64,000 nt of DNA from Dentipellis sp. KUC8613 (taxonomy: Eukaryota > Basidiomycota > Agaricomycetes > Russulales > Hericiaceae): assembly GCA_002286715.1 (NCBI GenBank), contig NSJX01000044.1, positions 172,548-236,547 of the forward strand, read 5' to 3'. The position numbers and the translations under genes are program-made. The notes beneath the pieces were generated by a model. The model worked only from the letters and a program-made list of their open reading frames with translations, made no database searches and was not told the origin of the DNA. Shown in pieces: positions 1-10,456 of this stretch (position 1 is its first letter; every line of letters starts with the position of its first letter).

Positions 1-1248
1 ACATACTGTCCAACATAGCCGCGACGTATCTCAAAATGGGCGAGTGAGTATTCTCATCAGGACCCCATCCGTGGTCACCTCTGTCTGCTTCCCTCAGAGT
101 ATGCATATACTGATGCCTTGTCGCAAGCTATCGACGTGCAGAAGGCACCGCCTGCTACGCGCTGATGCACGACCCTTTGTTCATCAAGGCGCGGTACAGG
201 CGCGCAATCGCGCGCAAGGGCCTGAAGAAGTATGAAAAGGCCATATCAGGTCAAATTATTTGGATCTTTTTGGCTAAATGAAAGATAACTGACGCCTGCG
301 TAGATCTCGTGTGGATACTGCAGCAGGACCCAAGCCTCACAGAGGCGAAGAACGAACTGAACGCATTGCGCGCGCTCTGTACAACGGGTCCGCTCCGCCT
401 GGATTATGAGGCCAATGCCGCTTCGCAAGACTTGGAGAAGGTGGAGATCGACTACGAGTCGGATTCCAGCGACTGCCGGCATGAAGGGTATGGTGTCCCG
501 TGCCACGCTTACAACCATGCCGGATGCTCAAAAGGACGCGACTGTCTATATTCACATGCAGTGGACCACAACAGCGTCCGCGATGATCTGTGCGTTTCTC
601 TCTCTCCGTTCTTCGTGCATCTGGCCTTGCGATCTCATGAAATCGAATTAGGGGGAAGAACGTATGTCTGTATTATTTGACCGACATCCCATGCAAGTTC
701 AAGGACGAATGCGAGTACTCGCACTGCAGAGACTATCTCCCCGCTGGTCGATGGTGGGACGACGAGGACAAGGCGTACCGCGTGGGCACCATGATCCTGT
801 CCGACCATCCTGCGCGCGAGGACCCCGAAATCCTGCATCATTACCTCAGCTACCTGGACCACCGTCTAGTCTTGAAAGAGAAGAAATTCGCGAGTATGCC
901 AGAGCAGCTCGAACAATGGGTGCCCCGTTTCAAAGTGCTCGGGGATTGGATGGAGGAGGCGTTGGGCGAGAATCCTTGGAGTGACTCGGAGGACGACTGG
1001 CCTGAAGACTATGGCTCGGAGGACAGTGGATCTCCGTCCAGGCGCGGAGGTTACGGTCGGGCTGCTGAGAATGATATGGCCAGACGAGGTCCGCATGGCT
1101 TTACCGACGATGAAGTCGAGGAGCTGCTTATGCAGGGCGTCAGCCCATGGGATAGCGATGCCCGGGTAGAGTGTCTAGTGCCCTCACTGACTCTTCTTCA
1201 CTAATTCATGATCTCTCGCAGGCTATTCTCGATGTCCTATTCTGCTGA
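1..1248 (+). CDS. TPR and tandem CCCH zinc-finger protein, copy 1 (5' end outside window)
   Basis: Exons seen are <1..43, 128..249, 304..589, 652..1165 and 1222..1248; the start lies left of the window. The first residues (ILSNIAATYLKMG) are the middle of a TPR unit. Two CCCH fingers follow: C-x7-C-x5-C-x3-H near 500-560 and C-x8-C-x5-C-x3-H near 667-727, then an acidic Asp/Glu/Ser stretch and a C-terminal module ending GVSPWDSDAR. A short last exon encodes AILDVLFC. Intron positions and phases match the complete paralogue at 14514-16152, which fixed the splice sites. CCCH fingers usually bind RNA and TPRs bind proteins, so an RNA-associated adaptor is likely, but I know no characterised homologue. 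Residues between the finger and the tail are much more acidic than in the paralogue, which has an RG/K-rich linker there. Confidence 0.85.
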
Positions 1249-1417
1249 AGGTAACAACATATACTCGTGAATGATACTGATGTCGTTACACATAAGATCA
1301 CAGATAAAATTATTTCTTTAAAATTCATAAAGGCTGCATTCATAAATGTGATCCCCAAATTGATGCTTGACACACTTACGAATGGGATCTTTGGCACTCG
1401 ACTGAATTCCGACAACG

Positions 1418-1873
1418 TCAAAGGTCATCCTGCCACTATCTTTGACATCAGCAACCCGAGGTCTGGACTAGGCTAATAACGCTCACCTCTGCCCCATCGC
1501 CCCAAGGCATCGCGCCTTGCGAGATCAGTGCGTCGTACTGAGCCTCGCTAAACCACGCGTGGCCCATCCTGTCGAAAGCCTCGTCGAGCTCCCGTTCGGC
1601 TCTAAGCTCCTCTTCGCGAGACATGAACTGCGGCGACTCTCTTTCTCGCTGCGCGCGGCCGCGCGAACGGCCACGACCGCTGCCGCGGATAGTTCCTCTG
1701 ACCCTGGCGTGCAACCCGATCGCGTCTCTGGTTTGACTATCACGTCGCCGCCTCCTATTGGATGCACCGGTTCCTCGGCCGCGGCTTTCGGTCCTGGGAA
1801 ATCCCTCTCGTATACCCTGCCCCGAGGCATTACTTGGTGCTTGGTCGACTTGCATAGGCAATGAAGACTCCAT
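1418..1873 (-). CDS. Short RG-rich protein carrying the tail module of the TPR-CCCH family, copy 1
   Basis: Model: exons 1487..1873 and 1418..1429 on the minus strand, ATG at 1871-1873, about 132 residues. The first 80 residues are low complexity and rich in R, G and S. The last part (FDRMGHAWFS...SQGAMPWGDGAE) aligns with the C-terminal module of the two TPR-CCCH proteins and with the short gene at 6974-7470. As in those genes, an intron follows directly after the PWxDxA codons in phase 0. The acceptor is less clear here: the best one leaves only D-D-L before a stop, so the final exon may have decayed. No TPR or zinc finger is present. Function unknown; RG-rich stretches often contact RNA. 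The gene converges with the upstream TPR-CCCH copy. Confidence 0.6.
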
Positions 1874-2817
1874 TTCTTGAAATTATGGTAATCGAGAATT
1901 GTTGAGGTAGAGATAGGCTGAGAGACGTCCCTAAGCCAAGTTGCAGAAGACTCACTCACCGGTTACAGCAGTCAATCTCTCCGCAGACGTTGCTTTCGAG
2001 AAAGCGAGTATGGAGCAGTATGGTGGTTTGGGAGAGAGTTGGCGGAACAGTCAGGAGGGACGGCAACTGTGGCCCAAACTGAATAGGTGGCGCATGTCAC
2101 GGAACCAAATGACGTATAAAATGCATTTCAGACCTCACTCGACAGCTTCAAAAAGAAATGCAAGCATGTCCAGCGTTGTTTCCATAGCTAGCAGAGTTTC
2201 TTGAGAGTTCACAGGATAGAACATATGGGCGGCTTGGGCCAGACGCGATTGAAAAGTTCAAGTCGCCGCTTTTCCTCGTTCGTGATCATATACATATACT
2301 GTGTCGACGCATTGTGGCCTGAACGAACGATCAGTAATTCATGCACATAGAAAGTGGTGTCATAAATTGTCTATGACTTTGCGCAAGCTATGAGTAGGGA
2401 TAGCGGGAAGGGTGACTCGTTTTGAGCAAAAGGGAAGTGAGAGACTGTGTCTTCGACTCAGAAGCGCTCGTGCCGGCATCTCCCGTTCAGCGTTGGCTGG
2501 CTTGTCTCGTCCAATCGAACGACCTGTTTCCAACCTACGTCAATTTATCTATGCTCTTGAACTACTGCAAGACAAACTCAAACCGTTGAATCATTGCAAA
2601 AAGCGGTTGGGCTACAAGAGCTCATTCTGGAAAAGTCGGAGCTCGAGTTCTCGCGACAATCATTTTTCGGAGACGGTGTGGCTGGCATGACAGGCAAGGC
2701 ACAATATCCTACTAATCCGGCACCCTGAGGACTCGTGTCCTTTACTAGCGTCGTCTCTCATCTCGTCGCTGTTGTCCTCGGCTTTTACGCTCACTCCTCC
2801 CTCGTCAAGCCCCAGTC
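1874..2817. other. Intergenic, 0.94 kb, between the short RG gene and the NLR gene
   Basis: No ORF here has splice structure, known motifs or a paralogue. A TATA-like GTATAAAATG lies near 2114. The stretch should hold the divergent promoters of the minus-strand RG gene and the plus-strand NLR gene. Nothing else recognised. Confidence 0.5.
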
Positions 2818-5800
2818 ATGTCTTCTGTGAAGAACCCCGTTCCGAGCATCGAGAACACGGTGGCACAGCCAGTAGTATTGGGACCAGTGCTCGTCGTTAA
2901 TCCTCGTACGTTGTCCTTTGGAGAGACGGAGATTACAGTCTACTTACACTGTATATCTTCCCCGATCCATCCCTCAGCAACCCAACCCACGGCGTCGGGT
3001 AGAGCAGAAGTTGCGCTCAGCACCGCTGAGACTATTCTTGCGGTCTTGAAGGAGGTAGGCGAGATGACGCAGAACATCCCGTACATCAAAGCCATCTCCG
3101 GAGTTTGTATCCACATCCTGAAGATGAAAGCAGTACGTTCGAACGCATTTTCGTTTTCCAGGTCGGCCGTTAAGAATTTGCGTAGGAAGTCGACGAGTAT
3201 CGCGATGGCTGGAAAGCTGTCATGAAGAACATCGAAGCAATAAAAGATATCATCGAGGAATATCACATGGAGCTCACGAGTGTCGGGGCGACGGTGATGC
3301 CGGAAGATATCAAGAAAGCATTCAAATCCCTTGAACAGTGCGTACTCCGGGTTCTCACATCAAGTGTCGTATCCGATCGATCAAATTCAGATACTTACAA
3401 GCCACCGTCACTACCTGGGCTCGATATCAGCCTGCGACAAAGTCGAGCTCGATGCTCGACCATATCTCGCTCTTCCTGCGCCGAACCAAGCTCAACGCTG
3501 CCATCAAGAATTGTGCGCGCGACACGGAGATTGCGCTGCAGATATTCAATGTGAGTTCATCCCCAGCATTATATTTCAGCTTGCTAAACCCGTCGCCACA
3601 GACAAAGATCAGTCTCGGCACCCGTACCGATGCTGCCAAGATTCTGGACGCGCTAAATAAAGTACGACATATACTGTACTTCTCGTGTGTGCATTGCTAA
3701 TAGAGATGTAGGTTAGGATTGTCGCTATCGAAGATACTGTGTACGTCGTAGTTGAGGGTTTGCAGGATATGCACACTGATCTTTTGCGCAGGACACCGCC
3801 AGACTTGCGTGCGCCATCGGCGACAATGTTCGGGCGCAATCACGAGATCCAAGAACTCGTCACGTCAATTCAGCAAAAGGCTCCCGCGCGGATTGCGATC
3901 TTGGGACCAGGCGGTATCGGCAAGACGTCACTGTCACTCGCTGTTCTCCATCACCCTGCCATTGCATCGGAGTTTATCGATGCACGTTACTTGGTCCCGT
4001 GCGATGCTGCACGGTCTGCGGATGCCTTACTCTTGGAAATGGCTGCTGCTCTGGGGATCTTCACTGATGGCATACTTTCTCTCGAGAAGAAGATCTTGGC
4101 ATTCTTACACCGCTCGAAGTGTATCTTGTGCTTGGATAACTTCGAGACACCCTGGGATGCACAGACTGAATTGGTCGAAGAGCTTCTTGCCAAAATCACT
4201 TCTATCCCTTCTGTATCTGTTCTTGTGACTATGCGGGGCAGAGGAAGGCCTGCAAAGACACTCTGGACTCAGCCCTTCTTGCCACCAGTGATGCCATTGA
4301 CACTTGAGGCTGCACTGCAGACCTTTGAGGCTATCTCAGGCAAAAGGGATGCCTATGCCACCACACTTGTGCAGGCAGTTGAATGTGTCCCACTTGCTGT
4401 CCAGCTGCTTGCTTATCTTGCACAATCTGAAGACACAGTTCATGTCTGGGAAAATTGGGAAACCAAACACACATCTATGGCTCACAGGAGGGGTATTGAC
4501 AAACTCTCAAGTGTTGACTTCTCAATCATGCTTTCCTTGGAGAGCCCACAGATGACTGCAGACCCTGATGCACTTGTTCTGCTCAGCATTCTGAGCATGC
4601 TGCCTGATGGATTGCAGATGTCCAAACTGCAAAGCTTTCAGACTGCTTTTGCCAATCTGCCCTACATGCAGCATGCATTGTCAACCTTGTATCACAATGC
4701 ACTTGTGTATACAGCTCAATCTGGGAATATCAGTGTTCTTTCCCCCATCAGGCTTTATATCCAAGCAAATCATGCTTTATCTCTGGAAAGCATTGATGGG
4801 TTGAAAAGATATTATCTGCCATTAGCTTCTCTGGGAGAAAAATATGCTTTGCCAGATGTGCAGACAGAACTGTTGCCAGAGATAGGGAATCTGAACTTCT
4901 TGCTGGAGTCTTTCTTTGAGATTGCCACTCCTGATAATGCTATTGTCAAACCTACTTTGGATTTCTGCAGATTCTGCCAATTCATGAATTTATATGAGGA
5001 CAAGCTCCTCAATCTTGTCTACACAGCTCTACAGGATCCTGATCATGGACTCAGAGGAGACTGCCTTTTCCTTCAGGCAAAATGTTGTCAATTCACAGCT
5101 CAGATAGAAAAAGCTGAAGGCTATTATAAAGAAGCTCTGACTATGCATGAAAAGGCTGAAGACCTCTCTCAGCAGGCTCATGATCTGCAATATCTTGGCA
5201 AACTTTATTTTCAGCTTTCCAGATTACTAGAATCTGAACATAATCTGCAGAGAGCTTTGAAGCTGCACACTAAAATTGGTGACAAGGTTGGCCAAGGATA
5301 TGACTTGCAAAATCTGGGTAGAATTTCTCTTGAGCTTGCTAGATTCTCAGAAGCAAGAGATCATCTACATGAAGCACAATGTCTTCATGCTGAAACCAAT
5401 GCTGTTCTGGGCCAGGCTTATAACTTTGAGTTACTGGGAACTATTCATATGCAGTTAGCTGAATACAAAGAGGCCAAAGAGGTGACCATGCAGTCCCTGG
5501 AGATGCATGTACAAGTCAGAGATGTCTTGGGACAGGCCAATACTACTCAGCTTTTGGGCAGAATCAATCTTCTCCTTGGAGATCTACAAGAAGCCAAAGC
5601 CAATTTCAAGAGTGCAGTATTTCTGCATGAGGAAGCCTGTGATTCTGTAGGCCAGGCCAATGATTTGCACTGCCTGGGAGATATTCACATCAGGCTCAAT
5701 CAGCCAGAATTGGCAAAGGATGATTTCAATAAAGCTTTGGCATTGCACAAACAGGAGAATGATATTATGGGTCAAGCAAATGACTACCAGGAGCTGGCTG

Positions 5801-6750
5801 CTTTGTACACAAGATATCATGCAGATGCAGAGACTTCCAAGGAGATGCTTGAGAAAGCTATAAGTCTGCATATACAAGCTGAAGATCAACTTGGAGAGGC
5901 TGCAGATTTGCTCTCTCTTGGCACTATTGACATGAAGCTAGGCAGATGTCTTGAGGCAGTTCAGAAGTTTGAAAAGGCTGAAAAGATATCAAAAGCTTGT
6001 CAGGATAAGAAAGGTCTAGCTAATGCCTTGCTCAAGCTTGGCACAGTTCACATTGAGCTTGGAGATCATGAGAAAGCCTTGAAATGTCTCAATAATGCTC
6101 TGGAATGGTATAATGAGACAGGAGGTACCTTGGGTTCTGGGAATGTGATGCAGATTATTGGCATTCTGTTCCTGAAAGAATCCAGGTTTGATCTGGCTAT
6201 AGACAATCTAGAGAAAGCATTAGCCTGTCATTCATCCATACAAGCCAACACAATACCTGAGCAAGCTGTTGACAGTTATTACCTGGGTGAAGCATTCAGG
6301 TACACCTCACAGATACTCAGAGCTAGAGAAATGTATGAAGAGTCTGCAAAATTGTATGAAAAATGCAAAAATATCTCAGGCATGGGAGACTCATTCTTTG
6401 GCATAGCTCAAACCTACATGCACAGAGAGCACATGGATCTTGTTCAGGCAGAGACATTCCTTGAAAGAGCTTCACAAGCACATGCACAAGCTAAGAAGTT
6501 GTATGAGCAAGGCAGAGACTTGAAAATCCTGAGCCTTATACATACTGCATTAAATCAACATGATAAAGCCGAGAAAGAGTTGCATGATGCTCTAGGAATT
6601 TTCAAGGAGTTAGGATCATTGAATGATGCATTGAATGCCTGCAGGGCTCTGGAGCAGCTTTATCAAACAATGTCCAGAGAGGAAGATGCACAAGTTATGA
6701 GCAAACAGGCTGTAGATATTGAGAATCAGCTGAACACATCAACTCAGTAA
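2818..6750 (+). CDS. NLR-type protein: helical N-terminal domain, NB-ARC/NACHT NTPase, TPR array
   Basis: Exons 2818..2905, 2978..3132, 3186..3337, 3391..3550, 3602..3661, 3712..3740 and 3792..6750 give about 1200 residues with consistent phases. Residues 30-210 are helical and resemble the MLKL/HeLo-like N-terminal bundle common in agaricomycete NLRs (LKEVGEMTQNIPYIKAI, ILKMKAEVDEYRDGW). The NTPase follows: P-loop GPGGIGKTS near residue 252 and Walker B ILCLDNFE near 326. From about residue 630 to the end there are roughly a dozen 40-residue TPR units of the LGQAxxLxxLG type. Such proteins are STAND NTPases thought to sense non-self ligands through the repeats and signal through the N-terminal domain, sometimes causing cell death. 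The 3' two thirds is CpG-free (separate entry) yet has no stop or frameshift, so it is probably functional. The first intron (2906..2977) has an in-frame length and could be retained. Confidence 0.88.
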
Positions 6751-7109
6751 AGAGCTTTCATATTATTTTCCTTTTCTGTATAATTAGTTAGTTAGAACAT
6801 GAATAAAAATTTTTACTAGAGTCTAGCAAAAGCACTATATTTTGAAAACCCACAAGTTCAGTGGCTGAATCAATCCCTGATAATCAGAGCCTTAGGACAG
6901 CTGGATAGGCAGAGTTGAGTAAGTAATAAAAAGTGAGCTTCACATTGACACAATACCTGTTTCTATGACTAACTCAATTATAATAATCCAAAGCATCAAG
7001 GACATCCTACTAAAACCCAATACATCAGCAGAGAAAAATGAACATAAATGAATAGAGCTTACTGCAGCATCATCATCCCATGGTTTTACACCATACAAGA
7101 TGAATGTGT
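4236..7109. other. CpG-depleted domain covering the NLR NTPase/TPR exon and its 3' flank
   Basis: Reading every line, the last CG before the block is at 4234-4235 and the next ones are at 6570-6571 and then 7110-7111. About 2.9 kb therefore holds one CpG, while the sequence on both sides has many per line. TG and CA are abundant inside, and all arginines in the coding part use AGA or AGG. The block starts inside the NTPase coding region, runs past the stop codon, and ends inside the 3' part of the short RG gene at 6974-7470, so its limits ignore gene limits. This is the footprint expected from long-term cytosine methylation and deamination at CpG, though a RIP-like process could also produce it. 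Confidence 0.9.
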
Positions 7110-7470
7110 CGTATTCGGCATTGCTGAACCCCGCATTCCCCATCCTCTCGAACACCTGGTCAAGCCCTTCTTCGAGACTGAGGTTGTCGAACACACCGAC
7201 ATCATCCATTCTCAAAGGATAACCTGGATATGCCTCCCGCTCATGCGGAATCGACGCCTGCCCGTGTCCTTGTCCACCACGAGCGCGCCCTCTTCTTTGG
7301 CTCGCGCAGCTCCCGACTGTTTGTCTGTCCCGCGCGCTACTTCCACCTCTGGCGTTCAATTCGCTTGCCTCTCGAGCCTGGTTATTGCGCCTACGCCTCC
7401 CATGCAATCTGTTCGCTCTGCGTCCGCGTCCACGTCTCTGCCCGTTGGCCCGAGAAGATGAAGATTCCAT
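6974..7470 (-). CDS. Short RG-rich protein carrying the tail module of the TPR-CCCH family, copy 2
   Basis: Exons 7063..7470 and 6974..7006 on the minus strand; ATG at 7468-7470 gives MESSSS, matching the MESS start of the paralogue at 1418-1873. About 146 residues: an R/G/N-rich first half, then a short acidic stretch and the module FERMGNAGFS...YGVKPWDDDAA. The phase-0 intron after this motif is conserved with both TPR-CCCH genes, and the last exon encodes DVLDALDYYN, equivalent to AILDVLFC and AVLAALYC there. The gene therefore looks like a detached C-terminal end of a TPR-CCCH gene that gained its own start. Its 3' end lies in the CpG-poor domain, its 5' end outside it. Function unknown. 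Confidence 0.7.
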
Positions 7471-8654
7471 GGACACCTTCTACGAATGCTGGACCATCAG
7501 CCGACTCGAATTAGGGTCTCAAGGGCTGATACTGCGGATAGCTACTCACAACGCGGATACAATGACTTTTGATTGACACTTCCTCCGAAGTCCGTGCTGA
7601 GAAAGCCAATGCGTGTGACGTGGTCGTTTTGGAAAACTCTGGCGTGTAGATTGGAAGAAGGCAGGGAAGACGACGTCGGTGGGCTATATTAGTGTCGATG
7701 ACGTGTAATGCAGAACCGAATGACGATGCGTATCGCGAACTTGCTGGTCAACTCAAAGTTCGTGGCTTCGTTGTCTATGTTGCCGATACCGTACGCGAGG
7801 TATTGATTGGCATCAGCAACATGCCTAGCTAGCTATCGATGAAGAGGAGTGCGGCGCTGCCACCGACGACGTTCTCGTTGCCGCAGCGTTGCGGCAGTGT
7901 CTGCAAAGCGCGAAATATCAGCAAGCTGTATTTTCAGGATTTGAAGAGAAACAATCTGCACTGCATAGTTGTCAAGTATGTTGATATCCAGTAAGGTGCG
8001 AGTAGTAGAGAGCGAAGAAAGAGGGAGAGTGCAAAACGTGGTAGACGCGTGACGTCACAAATTGAATGAATCGAAGTCCTGTCAGCAGCGTTAGGTTTAA
8101 TTTGTACTTTCCGCCGATATATATTATAATTAGCTTACCAGTGAACTACGTTGAGCCAGGCCGTCCGCTCATCCTCCACTGACCATGCCTCGCCAGACCG
8201 TGCTTTGTGCAAGTGAGCAACGCTATTTGTGGGTCCGAGTGGAAGCAAGGCACAATTATCCGGGGTCTCTCCGTGCAGACCCAGAATACCGCCCGATCCA
8301 GCCTGGACTCCGAGCCCGCTCCATCGGCTCGGAGATGCAGTCATCGCAGCGGAACGCCATGCTGCTCACCCTCGAGCCTTTCGATATCAGGCCCGGCAGT
8401 CCCAGTGGTGAGTAACAGTTCGTCCGCATTGCAATCGCAACAACCGCCCGGTCGAGTCCTCGGCATGGCAGGCTGATTGGAAACCGGCAGCAGACCCAGG
8501 CAACTTATACTTAGACACAGACAGGCTTCCAGATCATCAATTTCCCACAGAGCACTTTGAATCTGTATATTTCCTTCTGGCATCCGCAGACGTCGCCCCC
8601 ATTCCCGCTCCCGACGCTCCTTGCTCGTCTCTGTCGTTTAAATAAGCCGGCCCC
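7471..8654. other. Intergenic, 1.2 kb
   Basis: Separates the divergently transcribed RG gene (minus) and the six-hairpin glycosidase gene (plus). Short ORFs near 8135-8583 overlap on both strands and show no motif or intron logic. A TTTAAATAAG element lies about 20 bp before the glycosidase ATG. Nothing else seen. Confidence 0.5.
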
Positions 8655-10456
8655 ATGCTCCGGCGTGGCTACAAACCGATCGCGTTCGCCCTTGCCGCCT
8701 GGTGCTGCGCACGGCTACCCACCGCCCACGCGCAGAGCTTCAGCGATGACCAGATCTCGCTCGTGAAGCAGCGTCTCGCGGAAGGCGCAACACACAGGTG
8801 CGTGTGCCCGTCGCCGAACCTCCTACTTCGCTAACGTCCCCGTACAGCTGGGAGTTCGGCACACGCGCCCAGACGCTCCTAGAACTCGAGGCCCCCGACT
8901 TCTCCGTGCTCACCCATGTGTCTCTCCCGCCCCCAAGCAGCCTGAACTCGTCCGAAAGCTCCTCGCTTTCCGACGTCTTCGGCATCGCGCGCACTATCGT
9001 CTCCGGACGCGCCAAGTCCAACCACAACGCAACCGGGCCGCAGCCGCTTATCGAAGACAGCAGCGCCGGCGATCCATGCAGCATCGGCGCCGCCGTGCTG
9101 CTTGCCAACTGGACAGGCCAGGGCGCGGCCGACGGGCTGGACTACGCAGGCGCCGCGCGCGACCAGCTCGATTATCTGTGGGGGAATGTCCCGCGGACGG
9201 ACGACGGCGCGCTCTCGCACCGCGTGTCGCAGGTGCAGCTCTGGTGAGTCTGCTGCGGTTCGTGTACGTGTGGGCGGCGCGTTCTGACGCGCGTGGTATG
9301 GTCAGGTCGGATTCGGTGTACATGGTGCCGCCGTTCCTCGCGTACTACGGCGTGCTGTCCCAGAATCGGTCGATGGTCGAGGAGGCGTACAATCAGGTTC
9401 GCACCTCATTTGTACTTCGTTTCTGGGTGTGTTGAACATGGTGCAGATAAAAGTGTATCGCAATTATCTTAATGACCCTAACGCGAATGGGCTGTGGAAG
9501 CATATTCTGCTGGGAAACGGGACTGACGAGGGGCACTGGTCGACTGGTATGTCATTATACCCTTCTTCTTTCTTATTCGATTCTGATTTGACGTGTATAT
9601 AGGCAACGGGTGGGCTGCGGCGGGCATGCTACGCGTGTTGGGCACAATGCAGAACTCGCAGTACGCAAAGTCGTTCAAGAACGAGATGAACGACCTCGCG
9701 AACTGGGCATTCCAGATCCAGGGCGGGATGTACCGGAACCTTGTACGTCCTGCGTCTCTTCCCTTCACTCCCATTCTCTCCTCCACCTTCCGCGGCCCCA
9801 TACTCACACGTCTGCAGCAATCGAACAACCTGTTCAAGAACTACGCCGACTCGTCCGACAGCGGCAACTTCGACGACGCGTCCTCCACCGCGATCATGGC
9901 CGCGACCGTCTACCGCCTCTCGCTCCTCGCCAACAAGCACACATACCTCCCCGACGCAGAGCGCTCGCGCAAGGCGCTCGCCACGCTCCTCGGCTCGTCC
10001 TCGTCCTCGGCCGCAGCCAACCGGCGCGCGGCACCCGAGTCCGATTCCACGAGCGCCCCCGACTCGCGGTCCGGCTCGAGCACGTCCGAGTCGCGGTCGA
10101 GCGCGCGGCCGAGCGCAACGTCGCCCACATCCGACTCGTCCTCCGCCCCTCCCTCGTCCTCTTCCTCGTCGTCCTCCTCCACAACACCGACACCGACCTC
10201 GACCGTCTTCAACGGCGCGGCGCACTTCACGGAGGACGGCTGGCTGCAGCCCGTCGTGAACCCGGACTCGTACGGCGCGCAGGGGCAGCACAGCCCCGAG
10301 AGCGAGGCGTTCGTGCTGCAGATGCAGGCGGCGTACCAGGACTGGGTCGCCGCGGGCTCCAAGGGCGCGAACGGCGCGCCCAGGGCCGCGGGCGGGGTCG
10401 GCTGGGCGGGCTGGGGTGTGGTGCTCGCGGGCGTGGTGGCGGGGCTCGCGAGCTAG
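8655..10456 (+). CDS. Secreted six-hairpin glycosidase (GH88/GH105-like), probable GPI anchor
   Basis: Exons 8655..8797, 8848..9243, 9306..9396, 9447..9546, 9603..9742 and 9818..10456 give about 502 residues. A signal peptide covers roughly residues 1-26 (hydrophobic core, cleavage near AHA-QS). The motif order QLWSDSVYMVPPFLAYYGV then GHWSTGNGWAAAGMLRVLG is the signature of the (alpha/alpha)6 unsaturated glucuronyl/rhamnogalacturonyl hydrolase fold, so action on acidic plant or fungal glycans at the cell surface is likely; the substrate cannot be read from sequence. A Ser/Thr/Pro-rich insert of about 75 residues (roughly 330-405) precedes a conserved C-terminal helix (HFTEDGWLQPVV). The C-terminus is a hydrophobic tail after small residues, as in GPI-anchored proteins. 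Assignment to GH105 rather than a sister family is tentative. Confidence 0.85.

Noticed and set aside
2412..2690. 92-codon ORF before the NLR gene
   Set aside because: No motif, no paralogue in the window, and it lies in the expected promoter region.
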